From positions 67,001-131,000 of the forward strand of contig CALYLW010001398.1 of assembly GCA_944989445.1 (NCBI GenBank): a DNA stretch of 64,000 nucleotides. The letters are read 5' to 3'. Positions 1 through 11,292 of this stretch are shown piece after piece. Within the stretch, counting starts at the first letter, position 1. Each line of letters starts with the position of its first letter. The position numbers and the translations under genes are program-made. This stretch comes from Ampullaceana balthica. Lineage: Eukaryota > Mollusca > Gastropoda > Lymnaeidae. Under the pieces are notes generated by a model, which saw nothing but the letters and a program-made list of their open reading frames with translations, did not search any database and was not told the DNA's origin.

Positions 1-1460
1 TCGAACCATTTGAGAAACTTTGTAAAGAGATTCTTTTCATGAGACAATTCAAATTTTAGCTAACTATCATTAAGTTAAAATCTACTTATATAACATGGGA
101 ACCACTAACAGTAGACATAATGAAGATATCTAAGGATTAATCAGTGTTTGTCAAATAAATAATAAAACATTTAAATCGAAATCTCAAGGAGTATCCCCAA
201 TCTAAAGCTGCTGTGACGAAGAAAAAAAACTAGATGAAATATCATCGTTAACTCTTTGCTTCTCTTATGTGTTCTAGTTGTTCAAGTAGACTGGCAATAT
301 TAGCTAGACAACGTTGGAAGGCAACGATGCATAGCTCGCTGATAAATTTATTGCTGACTGAAACATAACAGAATTATTTTTGTATTTAAAACATATTAAA
401 AGGAAGGCCCATTAAGCAGCTATTACAACTATCATACCTGAAATATTATCCATCATTTTCTAATTTCAGAATATACACATGAAATTCTTTTTTAAACATG
501 CCTTAACCTGATTTTCTGTTCGCTTTAGATGGTAGATGGTTTTATATAAATAATTTTATTTAAAAATTTACATAACATTTTATTCATGTTATGGTGCAGA
601 CCTTTTTGGCACACAGTTTAAATGTGGTTGCTGTTTTGTAAATAGTTTTGAAAAATATTAGATTATTTATTAATCATGAACATGTGATCCTTGAAATTTT
701 AAACATCTTGCAACAACAACAACAAAATAAAAATAAAACAACAACAACAACAACTTGGGTCAAGAAAAGTCGAGTCAACGTGTGTGCAAAATAATCATCG
801 TTTTGCTCAAAATAATGTCACCAGTAAATATCGGTTTGAAATAAGGCATTGATTTACTATCGTAAAAGCTGTTGATGAATAAACTACAATCGAGACAAAC
901 AACTATTAGAAGGCTTTGAAAGCATTCAGTCGAGTTATAATGACATTAATAATCCCAGACAGGATGAATAGACAAGCGTTTAGAAACTATTAGCAGCTTT
1001 CAAGGTTAAAAACCCCCACCAAATGTAAATGACTGCTCTGCTCTATACGGGCATAAAACAGGAGTTGCCACAATTTAAAGTAGTTTGACAGTTGTCGATA
1101 AAAGAGGAGATGTTTTCACTTACAACAGCAGACAAAGAGAAAAAAATACACACGTGGCAGCAGATGAAAGGAACATGAGAAGTTGTGACTTATTACAGCC
1201 AGAAAAAAAAGAACTCAATAATAAGATTTCGTAGGTTTAAGGTGAATAAGAGATGCACCCCTCAAAGATTTTGACGTGGATACTAACAATGACAGTAGCA
1301 GGAACATCAGTACGTGACAAAGTGTTCTAGTCATCTGATGCCTCCAGCCCATTCCCTACCCAGCAATAGGTGTGGACGATTGACGTGCCCACCCGTGTAC
1401 ACCAAGGTTAAGGACACCATCGACAGCAGAGGTTAAGAGGTCATCAAAGTCTTCTCTTGA
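1..1460. other. AT-rich intergenic DNA
   Basis: No coding frame of note and no element ends are visible. A short CAA-type microsatellite, interrupted by an A-rich stretch, lies at about 711-755. Nothing else is supported. Confidence 0.6.
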
Positions 1461-2027
1461 AATCTGTAGAGTGTACATGGGTCATTACAGTCTAAATCTG
1501 TAAGGTGTAAATGGTTTGCTACTGTCTAAATCTGTAAGGTGTACATAGATTGGTACTGTCTAAATCTGTAAGGTGTACATAGATTGGTACTGTCTAAATC
1601 TGTAAGGTGTACATAGATTGGTACTGTCTAAATCTGTAAGGTGTACATAGATTGGTACTGTCTAAATCTGTAAGGTGTACATAGATTGGTACTGTCTAAA
1701 TCTGTAAGGTGTACATAGATTGGTACTGTCTAAATCTGTAAGGTGTACATAGATTGGTACTGTCTAAAACTGTAAGGTGTACATAGATTGGTACTGTCTA
1801 AATCTGTAAGGTGTACATAGATTGGTACTGTCTAAATCTGTAAGGTGTACATAGATTGGTACTGTCTAAATCTGTAAGGTGTACATAGATTGGTACTGTC
1901 TAAATCTGTAAGGTGTACATAGATTGGTACTGTCTAAATCTGTAAGGTGTACATAGATTGGTACTGTCTAAAACTGTATGGTTACTTGAATTGCTGTTGT
2001 CTAAATCTGTTAGGCTACATGAATTGA
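1461..2027. repeat. 34-bp minisatellite
   Basis: About 16 tandem copies of a 34-bp unit whose core reads tctgtaaggtgtacatag. The central copies are almost identical, with an occasional aaactg for aaatctg, while the first two and last two copies are diverged. That edge decay is the usual mark of homogenisation by unequal exchange. No reading frame runs through it. Confidence 0.95.
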
Positions 2028-2691
2028 AATGTATATTTTAAAAAAAATATCATCATTGAAAATGTTCCAGCTTACTTTTATGCACATTATATCTCAAAAA
2101 GTTGTCCTGGATGAAACATTTTTTTCCTGTTTTTTTGTAGTCTCATTCTATCGGTGGTAGAATAATGTTCCATTGCCTTCCAGAAATAAAATGGGGACAC
2201 CGATTGTCAAATGTTTCATGAGGACAAAAAGGACCCACATCGCTGCCGTGATCTGTGGTAGACAGATTTATTTGACTTTGGGGTTGTATGAACCAGCATG
2301 GGGGTCACTGACTTTGAAATCCTTGACGGATCACTGACAAGTAATGTCAGCAACAACGGGGTATCGCTTACCGACACATGATCCCATTGAAATAGCGGAA
2401 CAATAGCCTTTAACCTGCACGAAGTTGCTGAATAAATGCGTCATGACAGCTGAACTCAAACGAAGGCAAATTATATGCACCGGATGTTGGAAAAAGTTTC
2501 TCTAAGCCAGTAAATTTCAACACATTTAAAAATAAAATAAAAAAGAAATAAACGTTCCGTTTAGACAATTTTTGGAGTTGGTTTGAAAGTTTATAAAGAT
2601 TATAAGACGTTAAAATTTTTTGTTTAATAGAAACTAACAAATAAGATATTTATTCAAGGACGATTCCTTAACGCCAAAATATTAGTAGAAG
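2028..2691. other. Intergenic, no feature seen
   Basis: AT-rich single-copy-looking sequence between the 34-bp array and a retrotransposon tail. A 76-codon frame on the minus strand (2410-2640) is low-complexity and unconvincing. Confidence 0.5.
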
Positions 2692-2708
2692 GTATGGTAT
2701 GGTATGGA
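2692..2708 (-). repeat. Simple-repeat tail of the retrotransposon
   Basis: Three to four copies of ggtat on the plus strand, lying exactly at the 3' boundary of the minus-strand retrotransposon fragment. Interpreted as its terminal microsatellite. Confidence 0.6.
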
Positions 2709-3042
2709 AACCATCCGTCCTCATGAGACGATGGTATGTACTCCTTCTCTTCTGACCCCACCCTTTCTATTCTACTGGCTTTTCTCTTTTCACTCAAAGC
2801 TATGAGGGATGCGTCCGCGACATGAATGCCCTCACGCACTTTCGCCCGCCAGGAGGTGCGCTCATCGGCAATGGTCTCCCACGTTGAATGGTCGATCTGT
2901 GCCAATGACAGGTCTATCTTGCAGACGCCCTTGAGCACAAGCAGGGGCGACTTCTTTTTCCCATACCATTTGTCAGCTCACCTTAAAGCAAGGCTCTAGG
3001 AATGCGCTCCGAGTTCATCCTGCGGACATGACCCAACCACCG
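2692..3042 (-). pseudogene. Non-LTR retrotransposon 3' end, broken
   Basis: Read on the minus strand from 3042, the translation gives RWLGHVRRM, then IPRALL, a stop codon, GELTNG and, after a frame change, KGVCKIDL, STWETIADERTSWR and VREGIH. This order is the C-terminal tail found after the reverse transcriptase in many metazoan non-LTR elements (known pattern: RWLGHV-RM, then GEL-G-R-RGRP, then F-DVCK-DL, then W-E-A-DR--WR). The in-frame stop after IPRALL and the frame change make it a dead 5'-truncated copy. It ends at 2692-2708 in short repeats, ccata on the element strand, the type of simple-repeat tail several LINE clades carry. Clade not assigned; RTE-like is possible. Confidence 0.8.
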
Positions 3043-3611
3043 ATAATATAAATTGTTAATTGTCTTTCCAAATGTTAACAAGCTCAGAACGTGGTTTTAT
3101 GTGACGACAAAGTGCTTCTTCCGAGATTTTGAAAGAAATATAAACTGAAATATTTTCTTCCAAAGATAATGTTTTAATTTTATTTTGACAAGCTAACAGA
3201 TTGGAAGGTGCCAAATTGGACAAAGTAGACCCATTTACTCCTCGCCAATCTTAAACAAAATTTAGAAGAAAAAGGTACCGTTTGTGGATAAATTAGTGGA
3301 TGGCACTTTTTAACTTCATGACATCCTTACAATACCCTGGCTCAACACAAGACCGAGCTTTTAATTAAATATGTACACCCTAAAATGAATTCAACACCAA
3401 TTTAAGGCATTTAATGTTTATATTTTTGGGGTAGTTAGTTTAAGTATCATATTGAAATTTAACGAAACCATACCGTCCTTGACTTTAATATCGGGATTCT
3501 TTACCGAAACGGTTATATAAGTAAACATATCTATCCATCTACCCACTATGGATATAAATCAACATATCCCCACACCAAATTACATTTACTAAATAATCTG
3601 GATCCCAACTA
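3043..3611. other. Intergenic, no feature seen
   Basis: AT-rich sequence with no coding signal, structured repeat or element terminus that I can recognise. Confidence 0.5.
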
Positions 3612-3895
3612 CCTAGGGTATCAATCAACATCTCCACAAATCCACCCACCTGGCATATCAATCAACATCTCCACCAATCCACCCACCTGGTATATCAATC
3701 AACATCTCCACCAATCCACGCACCTGGTATATCAATCAACATCTCCACCAATCCACGCACCTGGTATATCAATCAACATCTCCACCAATCCACGCACCTG
3801 GTATATCAATCAACATCTCCACCAATCCACCCACCTATGATATCAATCAACATCTCCACCCATCCACCCACCTGAGATATCAGAAAATATCTCAG
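3612..3895. repeat. 37-bp minisatellite
   Basis: Seven to eight copies of a 37-bp unit with core atatcaatcaacatctccac followed by caatccacgcacctggt. Central copies share cacgcacc while outer copies have cacccacc, so the g variant has spread through the middle. Confidence 0.93.
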
Positions 3896-4616
3896 CCCAC
3901 CCTCATAAGGAGAACCATTCGATCCTATCAATTATCAATAGTAAACAAAGGGTGGGAATGGGGTTGTTGGGAGAAGAAAAATGTAATTGACAAACCCGCC
4001 TTAATGGAAATAGAATTTGTTTTAAAGAAACTATTTTAAGATGAAAGGGAGTCGATGGAGCAATAACTCTCATTGCACATTATCTCAGTGTCTTTCATTT
4101 CCGCAAGCTTTAAGGGTAAATGGTATGCAGATTGCGCGTGGGTGTTAAGCACTAAAATCCTTGGGCCACCTTGACCTTAAGATAATAAAAAAAAAGAAAA
4201 AAAAAGAATAAATCGTATATAAAGAAATAAGTTGAAAATGTTAGCCTTCCAAAATATAGTCGGGGTAAATTAAAGTAACGAACAAAATGGGTGAGACTGC
4301 TATCAGACTTTAAATTAACAAATATATGTTGTTAAAACAAGGTATGTATAGGCCGGACAATACGGCACAGAACAACGTTCATAGACTTTTTTATATTAAA
4401 GTAAACTTGTTTAAAAGAAATTAATTTAGAGCAAGAAGATCTCAATTGAATACTTAAAAGAAAAAAATATATTTTAAAGCCCGTTACTTTTGTCAAAATA
4501 AATATTAATGGCTAGATTGGTTCTGGCCTTTGAAATAAAGTAATACATTTACTTTTGATCTGGTAAGGGAATAGAGTAAAATGCCTCAACGTCAGTAAAA
4601 TAGAATGACATTTGGC
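3896..4616. other. Intergenic, no feature seen
   Basis: AT-rich, with an interrupted A-tract near 4189-4210. No gene or repeat supported. Confidence 0.5.
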
Positions 4617-4848
4617 AAGGTCTGATGACAACTTGGTCTGATGACAACTTGGTCTGATGACAACTTGGTCTGATGACAACCAGGTCTGGGGACAACTTGG
4701 TCTGATGACAACTTGGTCTGATGACAACCTGGTCTGGGGACAACTTGGTCTGATGACAACCTGGTCTGGGGACAACTTGGTCTGATGACAACCTGGCCTG
4801 GGGACAACTTGGTCTGACAACTAGGTCTGGTGACATTTTTTAATGGTG
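4617..4848. repeat. 16-bp minisatellite
   Basis: About 14 copies of a 16-bp unit, gtctgatgacaacttg, with variants gtctggggacaacttg and acaacctg interspersed. Because 16 is not a multiple of three, all three minus-strand frames stay open across it. They give near-identical repetitive peptides that are not genes. Confidence 0.94.
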
Positions 4849-5429
4849 ACAATTTGAACTGTTAATAACGTTCTCTAGCGCAGCTCTGCTCGTATATTTC
4901 ACAACATCACCAAAAACAATCACAAAACAAAGTTCGTATTATTTTGTTTGTTTTGAGCCCAAATTACCACCACCCACAAGTCAAGGCTCGGTCTGAGTCT
5001 ATATTAAGATCTTTATCTAGGGAAGTGACTGACGAACTGTGAACTGCACCAACTGACATTAATATTCGTCAATCTATGTTAAAGAGAGTCAATGTAGCCA
5101 TAACTAACCTTTATGGTTGCCCATTCAAAGGTAATGTAGCGAAGAATTATTGAAAACCCTTTAATCTCAAATGTCGGGGGTGGAATGCCTGTTCGTGCCC
5201 TATTACTTTTCAGTCAAACTATTTATAGACGTCATAAAAGTCAACAACCCGATGCGGGTGACAATGAACATTGCTCTTGTCCCAAAGTTGACAGCTCGGG
5301 GAAATTTTTACTGACGTGATGTTTTAACATGGTTTCTGATCAATACTTTCTGTTTTGTGACAACGTTTTAATGGTACATTTATTTACTGAGCATCTTGTT
5401 CGAAGCACACAAAGGAAATAACACACAAA
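4849..5429. other. Intergenic, no feature seen
   Basis: No coding signal or repeat recognised in this stretch. Confidence 0.5.
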
Positions 5430-5884
5430 AATAATCAATATACATAATTTGCGATGTATGTCCCGTCTGTCATGTCTGTCTGTCCGTGCGTGACGCTACT
5501 AATTTTAGAAAGCAGCGCACCAACTTACTGCACCAAAAATAACTCTTTTTCGAACGTTTCACATAAAATTGTGCAATATGAAAATAAATGAATAAAATAA
5601 AAATCAATATACATAATTTGCAAGGTATGTCTCGTCTGTAATGTCTGTATGTCCCTGACGCTACTAATTTTAGAAAGCAGCGCACCAATTTACTGCACCA
5701 AAAATAACTCTTTTCAAACGTTCCACATAAAATTGTTCAATATGAAAATAAATAAATAAAATAAAAATAAATAAAATAAATAAAAGTTCTGTATTACTTT
5801 ACTTTTTATTCTGATGTGCATTTTTTTCAAAATAAATAGATTTCAGCTGACAACTTCCGTCATTTTTGACGGGTAATACACTAG
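5430..5884 (+). mobile_element. Helitron-like element, 3' part
   Basis: The right end has the canonical Helitron 3' architecture. A perfect 16-nt hairpin at 5857-5872 (ccgtca, loop, tgacgg) is followed 8 nt later by CTAG at 5881-5884, and then by T. A closely similar end occurs at 32191-32297. Upstream are two tandem copies, about 170 bp apart (from 5434 and 5604), of a module that on the minus strand contains ttatttttggtgcagtaa and gcgctgctttctaaaattag. The same module lies on the plus strand near 39930-39968. No clear 5' TC terminus was found, so the left boundary is only the start of the repeated module. Confidence 0.65.
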
Positions 5885-6751
5885 TAATAATAATAGCCTC
5901 ATCGTCACAATCTCTCCCAACGTAAAGTACTCTCGAAGCAATCAATTCTTATAACTCACTTACGGAGGTAACTATTTTATTATAGACCTAGTAAAGTGAA
6001 AGCTGAATATAAGAAGTGATTTTCAAATATATTAAACGTTATATTAACGGTTCTAAAGGAAAGATACAACACTAATTTTATAATCGCCCTCCGCCTATCT
6101 GCGACCTTGTGAGAAGCGTCTTAAAATGTAAGCGCCCAGGGGCTCCACACAGCGCAGGCCATGGCGACTCCCTGTGACGCCGCGGGGAACCTGACAAGAT
6201 TCTCCGGTATCACCGACAGCGAATGTACAAGACAAGAGGACGTCGCCGGGAGACGATGAGTGGAATACGATCTCCGCAGCTGGGTCTATAAGTTAATCTC
6301 TGCAAACTTCAGCAAGAGTGACTGCCATAGATCCTCCACACTCTGACCACTAGCAGAGGTTCTCATAATAATATATCTTTTTTTTGGCACATGGAAGAAA
6401 AACAATGTAAATTTAACATATTTTAAAATTATTAAATTTATTTAAGATGATAATGGCTACAAAGCGTTGGACCTGATTATCGTTGTATATACATTTGACG
6501 CTGCGGTCTCTTAAACGAGCGCGATGTCGTATAACTCGTATACATGTTAATTTATTTCTGCCTTTAACACTCCAAAGTCATGATCCGTCTATTAGAATTT
6601 CCAATTCAACTCAATATATGCTGTCTGTTCTAACGACTTCCAGCTGTAGCCCATCCCAGGTTTCGCGTTTGACTCCATACATACAGACTTTCTATAAATG
6701 TTTGTAGTGAAGATTCTGACATCGGTTACTAGGATATATCGCCGGCTCTTA
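5885..6751. other. Intergenic with a GC-rich island
   Basis: Mostly AT-rich, but 6100-6290 is strikingly GC-rich with many CpG. It contains one 32-codon frame starting at the ATG near 6161 (MATPCDAAGN...) and ending at TGA near 6257. No splice sites make it a convincing exon. It may be a first exon, a regulatory island or a relic. Confidence 0.35.
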
Positions 6752-7072
6752 GGGGCCGTCCATAAAGTACGTCACGCTCCGAGGGGGGGGAGGGGGTCTA
6801 AGAAAGTGTGACACTTTGTGACAGGGGGGAGGGGGGTCCGGTCATGTGTGATGTCACACATTTATTATTTTCATTATTTTTTTTCTAATTTATTTATATA
6901 TTTTTAGTAGAATTTAAATAGCTTTAAAAATAATTTTCAATTTTTTTTTGGAAAAATTAGAATTAGTTTTATGTCAAAATAGCATGAAATGCGTATCTCC
7001 TGAATGTGTTCTTCATAAATCTGAATTGGATGCAGCAGGACTAATATTACAAATATAAGGATCAGGTATGGT

Positions 7073-7521
7073 TTGACAATCATGTTCGCAAACAGCCAAT
7101 ACTTCACTCAAATTGTTAAATATCAGGACATGAAATGTTGCGACAAAGCACGAAGCTCATATTTCAACGTTTTACCTTCAAGATTCTTCCCTCCTCCAAT
7201 CCCAATCAACCAAATAGTTGATGGACTCAAAGCTTCAGAAAGATGCAGATTCTCATAAATGTCCTTCCTTGATTGTAGCACAAACTCTCAAATTTGATGA
7301 CATTATGCCAAGATCAACAGGAGTTTTCAAAGTACAACCATATGATTACCAGCTTATTTGATCTACTTTGCAAAGTAGGTCACTTATATTTAGCCTCACA
7401 AAAAATTTTGAAGAAACATACAGGACAACACAGAGCTCGGGCTCAGGAGAATGTGCCCACCCAAATTGTTCCAGAATCAACTCGTATAAAAAAGCATCCG
7501 TCCTTTGAGAATCACTTCTAG
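7073..7521 (+). pseudogene. Broken coding-like remnant inside the transposon
   Basis: Two consecutive open stretches (7073-7258 and 7294-7521) have ordinary-looking composition, e.g. KYQDMKCCDKARSSYF and RFFPPPIPIN, then LCKVGHLYLASQKILKKH. The last resembles a decayed C2H2 finger: one Cys is missing and a His pair remains. I do not recognise the protein. It could be the element's own transposase or a captured host fragment. Either way it is interrupted and unlikely to be expressed as a protein. Confidence 0.3.
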
Positions 7522-8125
7522 AAGGCAAAGAGAACCTATGGCAGTTATTGCCAGAAGAGAAAATGCACATACAGAGGCTGTTGAGTGGCTAGATGAGGAC
7601 GAGTTGATCTGTCTGCAATTATCCTTCCAGGAAACGATGATGGTGAAAGAATGATGCCAGTCGTAACTATGGATGAAAACTTAATTTCACCGTTGTAAGA
7701 TGATGTCCAGTGAATATTTTTGAATGAAACATAATTCATAGGACCATAATAAACAGATTCAATATAGCACAAGAGTTGGTCACATGATTTGTCAATCTAG
7801 TCTTTTTTTTAAAAAGTCAAATTAGTTTGTTTTCTTTGTATTATTTAATCTCTGGGTGAGGTCAAGTTTCGCTAATCTACTTATTATCCTGTGTCAATAG
7901 ATTGCATAATCGGAAGATTATCTAAAACTTAACCTCACTCATTGTAAATGAAAAGTTAGCAGAGAAATTATTTGTATTATACAATTGTCAAGTGTAATTT
8001 TTGCAATTTTTCTTTTCAAATTTGATCTAGATTGAGTTACTATTTCATTGAATAACTGTGACAACTGTTGCCAATTAACTATTCTACTATTAAAGTCATT
8101 TTAATAATATGATAGTTCTTTTAAG

Positions 8126-8402
8126 TGGGGGTGTACGGGATTTCGGCTCCAGCTCCGGCAAATCCGGAATCCGGCTATTAAAAAAAATCCTGCTCTGGCT
8201 TCGACTCCGGCAGGTTTCACTTTATAAATCCGGCTGGCTGGTAGATTCCTAATTTATATATACATTCATAATGGCTCCGGCAAATCAGGAATCCGGCCAT
8301 TTTAAGAAATCTGATTTCGGCGCCAGCCGGATTTCACTTCATAAATCCGGCCCAAATTCAGCTCCGGCCGGATTTCAAAACTTTGAATCTGGTACATCCC
8401 TA
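8126..8402. mobile_element. hAT-type MITE nested in the TTA element
   Basis: Ends tgggggtgtac and gtacatcccta are imperfect inverted repeats of the hAT type (TAGGGATGTAC). Flanks cttttaag (8118-8125) and cttttaat (8403-8410) match at 7 of 8 positions, as expected for a hAT 8-bp duplication. The 277-bp interior is made of repeated ccggatttc and tccggaatccgg palindromes with no coding capacity. Confidence 0.8.
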
Positions 8403-8621
8403 CTTTTAATTGAAAAGTTTATATTTTAAAACAGTTTAATGGTGAAGTTTAATTTAAGTATTAAATTAAATATTTTAATTAGGTGTTAATTAAAATGTTT
8501 TTCGAAAGTGTGACGTACTTTAGGGGGGGGGGATGGTCCAGAGATTTGTGACAGTTTGTGACAGGGGGGAGGGGTGGTCAAAAATGGTCAAAAATAGCGT
8601 GACGTACTTTATGGAGGCCCC

Positions 8622-10451
8622 TTATTTTATTAAAAGCTACAAATGCTGATCCAGCATTCCTAGTTGTAATTTTTAAAGTTAGCAATTGTTCAAACCATGA
8701 CTGTTAATGTTGCTGCCCTGTTGGAGGAAGCTTTCCCAATGAATCGTGGATCTCCTACGGAAGAGATGCTCATAGAGGTTGTTGAATTGAATTTGTCGTT
8801 TTGTCACCTTGTCGTTTTGTCTCTTTGTCGTTCTGTCACCTTGTCATTTCGTCACTTTTCGTTTTGTCTTCTGTCGTTTTGTCACTTGTCGTTTTGCCTT
8901 TTGTCGTTTTGTCATGGAACCCTTTAATTTATAACATTAGTATTTCTTACAGTTACTGTCCTTAAATGGGCTTGTGCTGCTGTCGATGCTGCTTGCAAGA
9001 TCATCTGCGCCGGGTAATTCAGTTTTTGACAGGGTGTCCACTGCAAGCCCATCCCCACGTGAGTTGTCTGCAGATTCACTCATTATCCGATCCGTAGCCA
9101 GGAGGAATTGGGAGGAGTACTCCATTCCACAGGCATCATCTTAAAGTTTATTCGATTGTCTAACTTTGTAAACGTGCCTAAATGTCACGTGATAGACCAA
9201 CCTAAATTTCATTACTTGGTTAGCCCTCTGAATGATACAGGGTAGCTTTACAGTTTATCTGTTATCCCTATTGCTGGTGGTTTCCACAAGGTATTTAAAG
9301 TTAAGGGAATCAAAAGAACTTCTCGTGGTCGATGAAAGCTAGACATTATATATTTATAGATAAAGAGGTCTGTTTGTCCTACTTTTTTCTTTTACAATAT
9401 GTGCTGTTGTTAGCGCAGCCGCAGAACCCCCGCAATGTGAAGACATAGCACAGATTGGGAACCACTGACTGTAAAGCGAATGGATTTTTTTTAAATTTTA
9501 AAATGCATGCCCCTTTATTCTTGAAATAAAATCATCTTGTTGAACCTAACGCTGTGTGCTCTTGCCCTAGAAAATGTAGATTGTGTTTAGATAAAGAAAC
9601 TGATGGCAACAGACGAATGAAGTGGCAGGATAGTGTTAAGTGGTGGGTAGGGGGGTGGGGGAATACTTAAGAAAATGGATGAGGAAGCAGGCGGATGTAG
9701 ATCCTAACACTGGTTGTTTGTTTTTGTTGTTGACATATCCAGAACGTAAAAGTGAATTCTCCCTTTAACAAAGGGATAAATAAGCGTTCATCATCTCCCA
9801 CTAACACCAACACAGAAGCCTATACAGAAAAAATGATTAACACCGAGTTCCTGAAAGCCCGCCATCGACTTAACCCATGCAAAGCTATGTTGAACTACAA
9901 GAAGAAAAGATAAAATCCTACATGACTGACCTCCTGTAAAGTGGTTTGAATTCAATAAATTGTTAATTTAAAAACTGAGATGATTGATATTTGCCAATAT
10001 TTTCAAAATAAACGTCGCCGAGTATTGAACGCTATTTTTGCCTGCAGCACTATTGATTGTTATTTAAACAAATATCAATCCAAACAAACGAATCGACCAT
10101 ATGTTTCTAAAATAGTGATTCCAACCAGTCGTCCGCAATCAATCGGCCCAGTGTTGCGCCCTAATATGTGCGTTAGGGCGTTATAATCTGTCCGCTTGGG
10201 CGCTATAATCTGTCAGTGCCGCGCCCTCATCAAACTCTATACATGACTGATGGTCACGCCATGAACCATATATGAGTGTCCTTTACTGTTTAGGATTTAG
10301 GTTAACATGAAAAATGAAATTTAAGTAATCAAAACCAATTCATATGTATAAGTGTATCGATGTTAGAAAACCAATATCAGTAATTGTTATACACCACAAT
10401 GGCTTCTCTGCATTGTACATCAACAATAAAAATTAAGAGATTTAATTAGTA
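8622..10451. other. Intergenic with a degenerate TGTCGTTTTG tract
   Basis: At about 8795-8915 the plus strand holds irregular copies of tgtcgttttgtcac, a decayed short-unit repeat. A 62-codon frame on the minus strand (8937-9125) has non-repetitive, acidic, Ser-rich content but no recognised homologue and no exon signals strong enough to call. The remainder is AT-rich. Near 10150-10220 the phrase gggcgctataatctgt is repeated. Confidence 0.4.
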
Positions 10452-11292
10452 CAGGGGTACCTCGAGAAACGAATGCTTCAAGTTACGAAAAATCCAAGAT
10501 ACGAAAGGCCACAGGAAGATTATTTTGTTTCAAGATACGAAAAACAATCAGCTGACAACACTTGGCATCACGTGACTGAAAAGGTTCAAACAGGTCGTGT
10601 TGTTGAGCAGTTCAAAGACATTTGCCTGACTCATTTTAGAAACTTTGTAAAAAGCAGACAAAAACATGCTTCCTTGGTTGAATATTTTGCTAAGAGACCA
10701 TTAGTAAGCGAAGATCTTGGTGGAAGTGAGGTGAAGAATATGAAAGGTGAAACAGAAAATTTAAAAAAAAATGAATTTTAAAAAGCAAAATCTTTAAACA
10801 TAAGTTTAAATGTTACGTTACGAATGTTTAGTGTGCAGTTGTACTAAATTTAAGTGTTTATTTAGCATTAATTCATGCAAAGTTTTTACGAAATGTATTA
10901 TTTTCATAGAGTTATGTGTTTCGTACATAATGCCTTAATGTATTCTGCAATCCGTTCTCCTCCCTTACCGCCTACTCCGACACTTCGCCACATAGCCCCA
11001 CTCTCCTCAAGGTAAGGGCTCACATTTGTGTACATATTATTTTTCATTTATTTTATTATATTTTCCTTGTTTTATTATTATGTATTAGATTTGTAATTTA
11101 TACTTCAAATGATTGAATAATCCTATTTTTTTCCTCTGGCTTTCCATGTTCTTTTTTCAATTTTAGTGTTGCTTCTGTGTGGCTTGGAACGGATTTGGCA
11201 TTTAACATGTCAAACTTACATCGAAATACCAAAAATCCAGGATTCAAACGCCACCCCGGAACAAATTAATTTCGTATCTTGAGGTACCACTG
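10452..11292 (+). mobile_element. Tigger/pogo DNA transposon relic
   Basis: Left end caggggtacctcgagaaacg and right end cgtatcttgaggtaccactg are near-perfect inverted repeats with the familiar Tigger terminus CAGTGGTACCTCGAGATACG. Both ends abut TA (10450-10451 and 11293-11294), the Tc1/mariner-pogo target duplication. The element is 841 bp, far shorter than a full Tigger of roughly 2.5 kb, so it is an internal deletion derivative. Only the transposase C-terminus survives. Confidence 0.9.
10555..10781 (+). pseudogene. Tigger transposase C-terminal remnant
   Basis: The frame ending at 10781 contains GRVVEQFKDICLTHFRNF, then KSRQKHASLVEYFAKRP. This matches the C-terminal tail of Tigger/TIGD transposases (known pattern: fn-ic--HFRnilk-R-kQ-sld-f--k-p). 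The catalytic DDE region and the N-terminal DNA-binding domains are absent. The upstream part of the same open frame, from about 10473, reads through the terminal repeat and is not protein-derived. Confidence 0.8.

Larger units (their letters stand above)
6752..8621. mobile_element. TIR DNA transposon, TTA target (Harbinger-like)
   Basis: Terminal inverted repeats ggggccgtccataaagtacg at the left and cgtactttatggaggcccc at the right, each flanked directly by TTA (6749-6751 and 8622-8624). A 3-bp TTA duplication is typical of the PIF/Harbinger superfamily, so that assignment is inferred from the target site alone. The subterminal regions share G-runs and tttgtgacagggggga on both sides. A 270-bp relative with the same ends is at 51182-51451. 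The interior is AT-rich, holds broken coding-like stretches (7073-7521) and is interrupted by a hAT-type MITE (8126-8402). Confidence 0.8.

Noticed and set aside
4512..4852. Three overlapping minus-strand frames with repeated SCPQTRLSSDQVV-type peptides
   Set aside because: A 16-bp minisatellite keeps all frames open; low complexity, no gene.
8937..9125. 62-codon minus-strand gene or exon
   Set aside because: Non-repetitive but no homologue recognised and no splice signals convincing enough.
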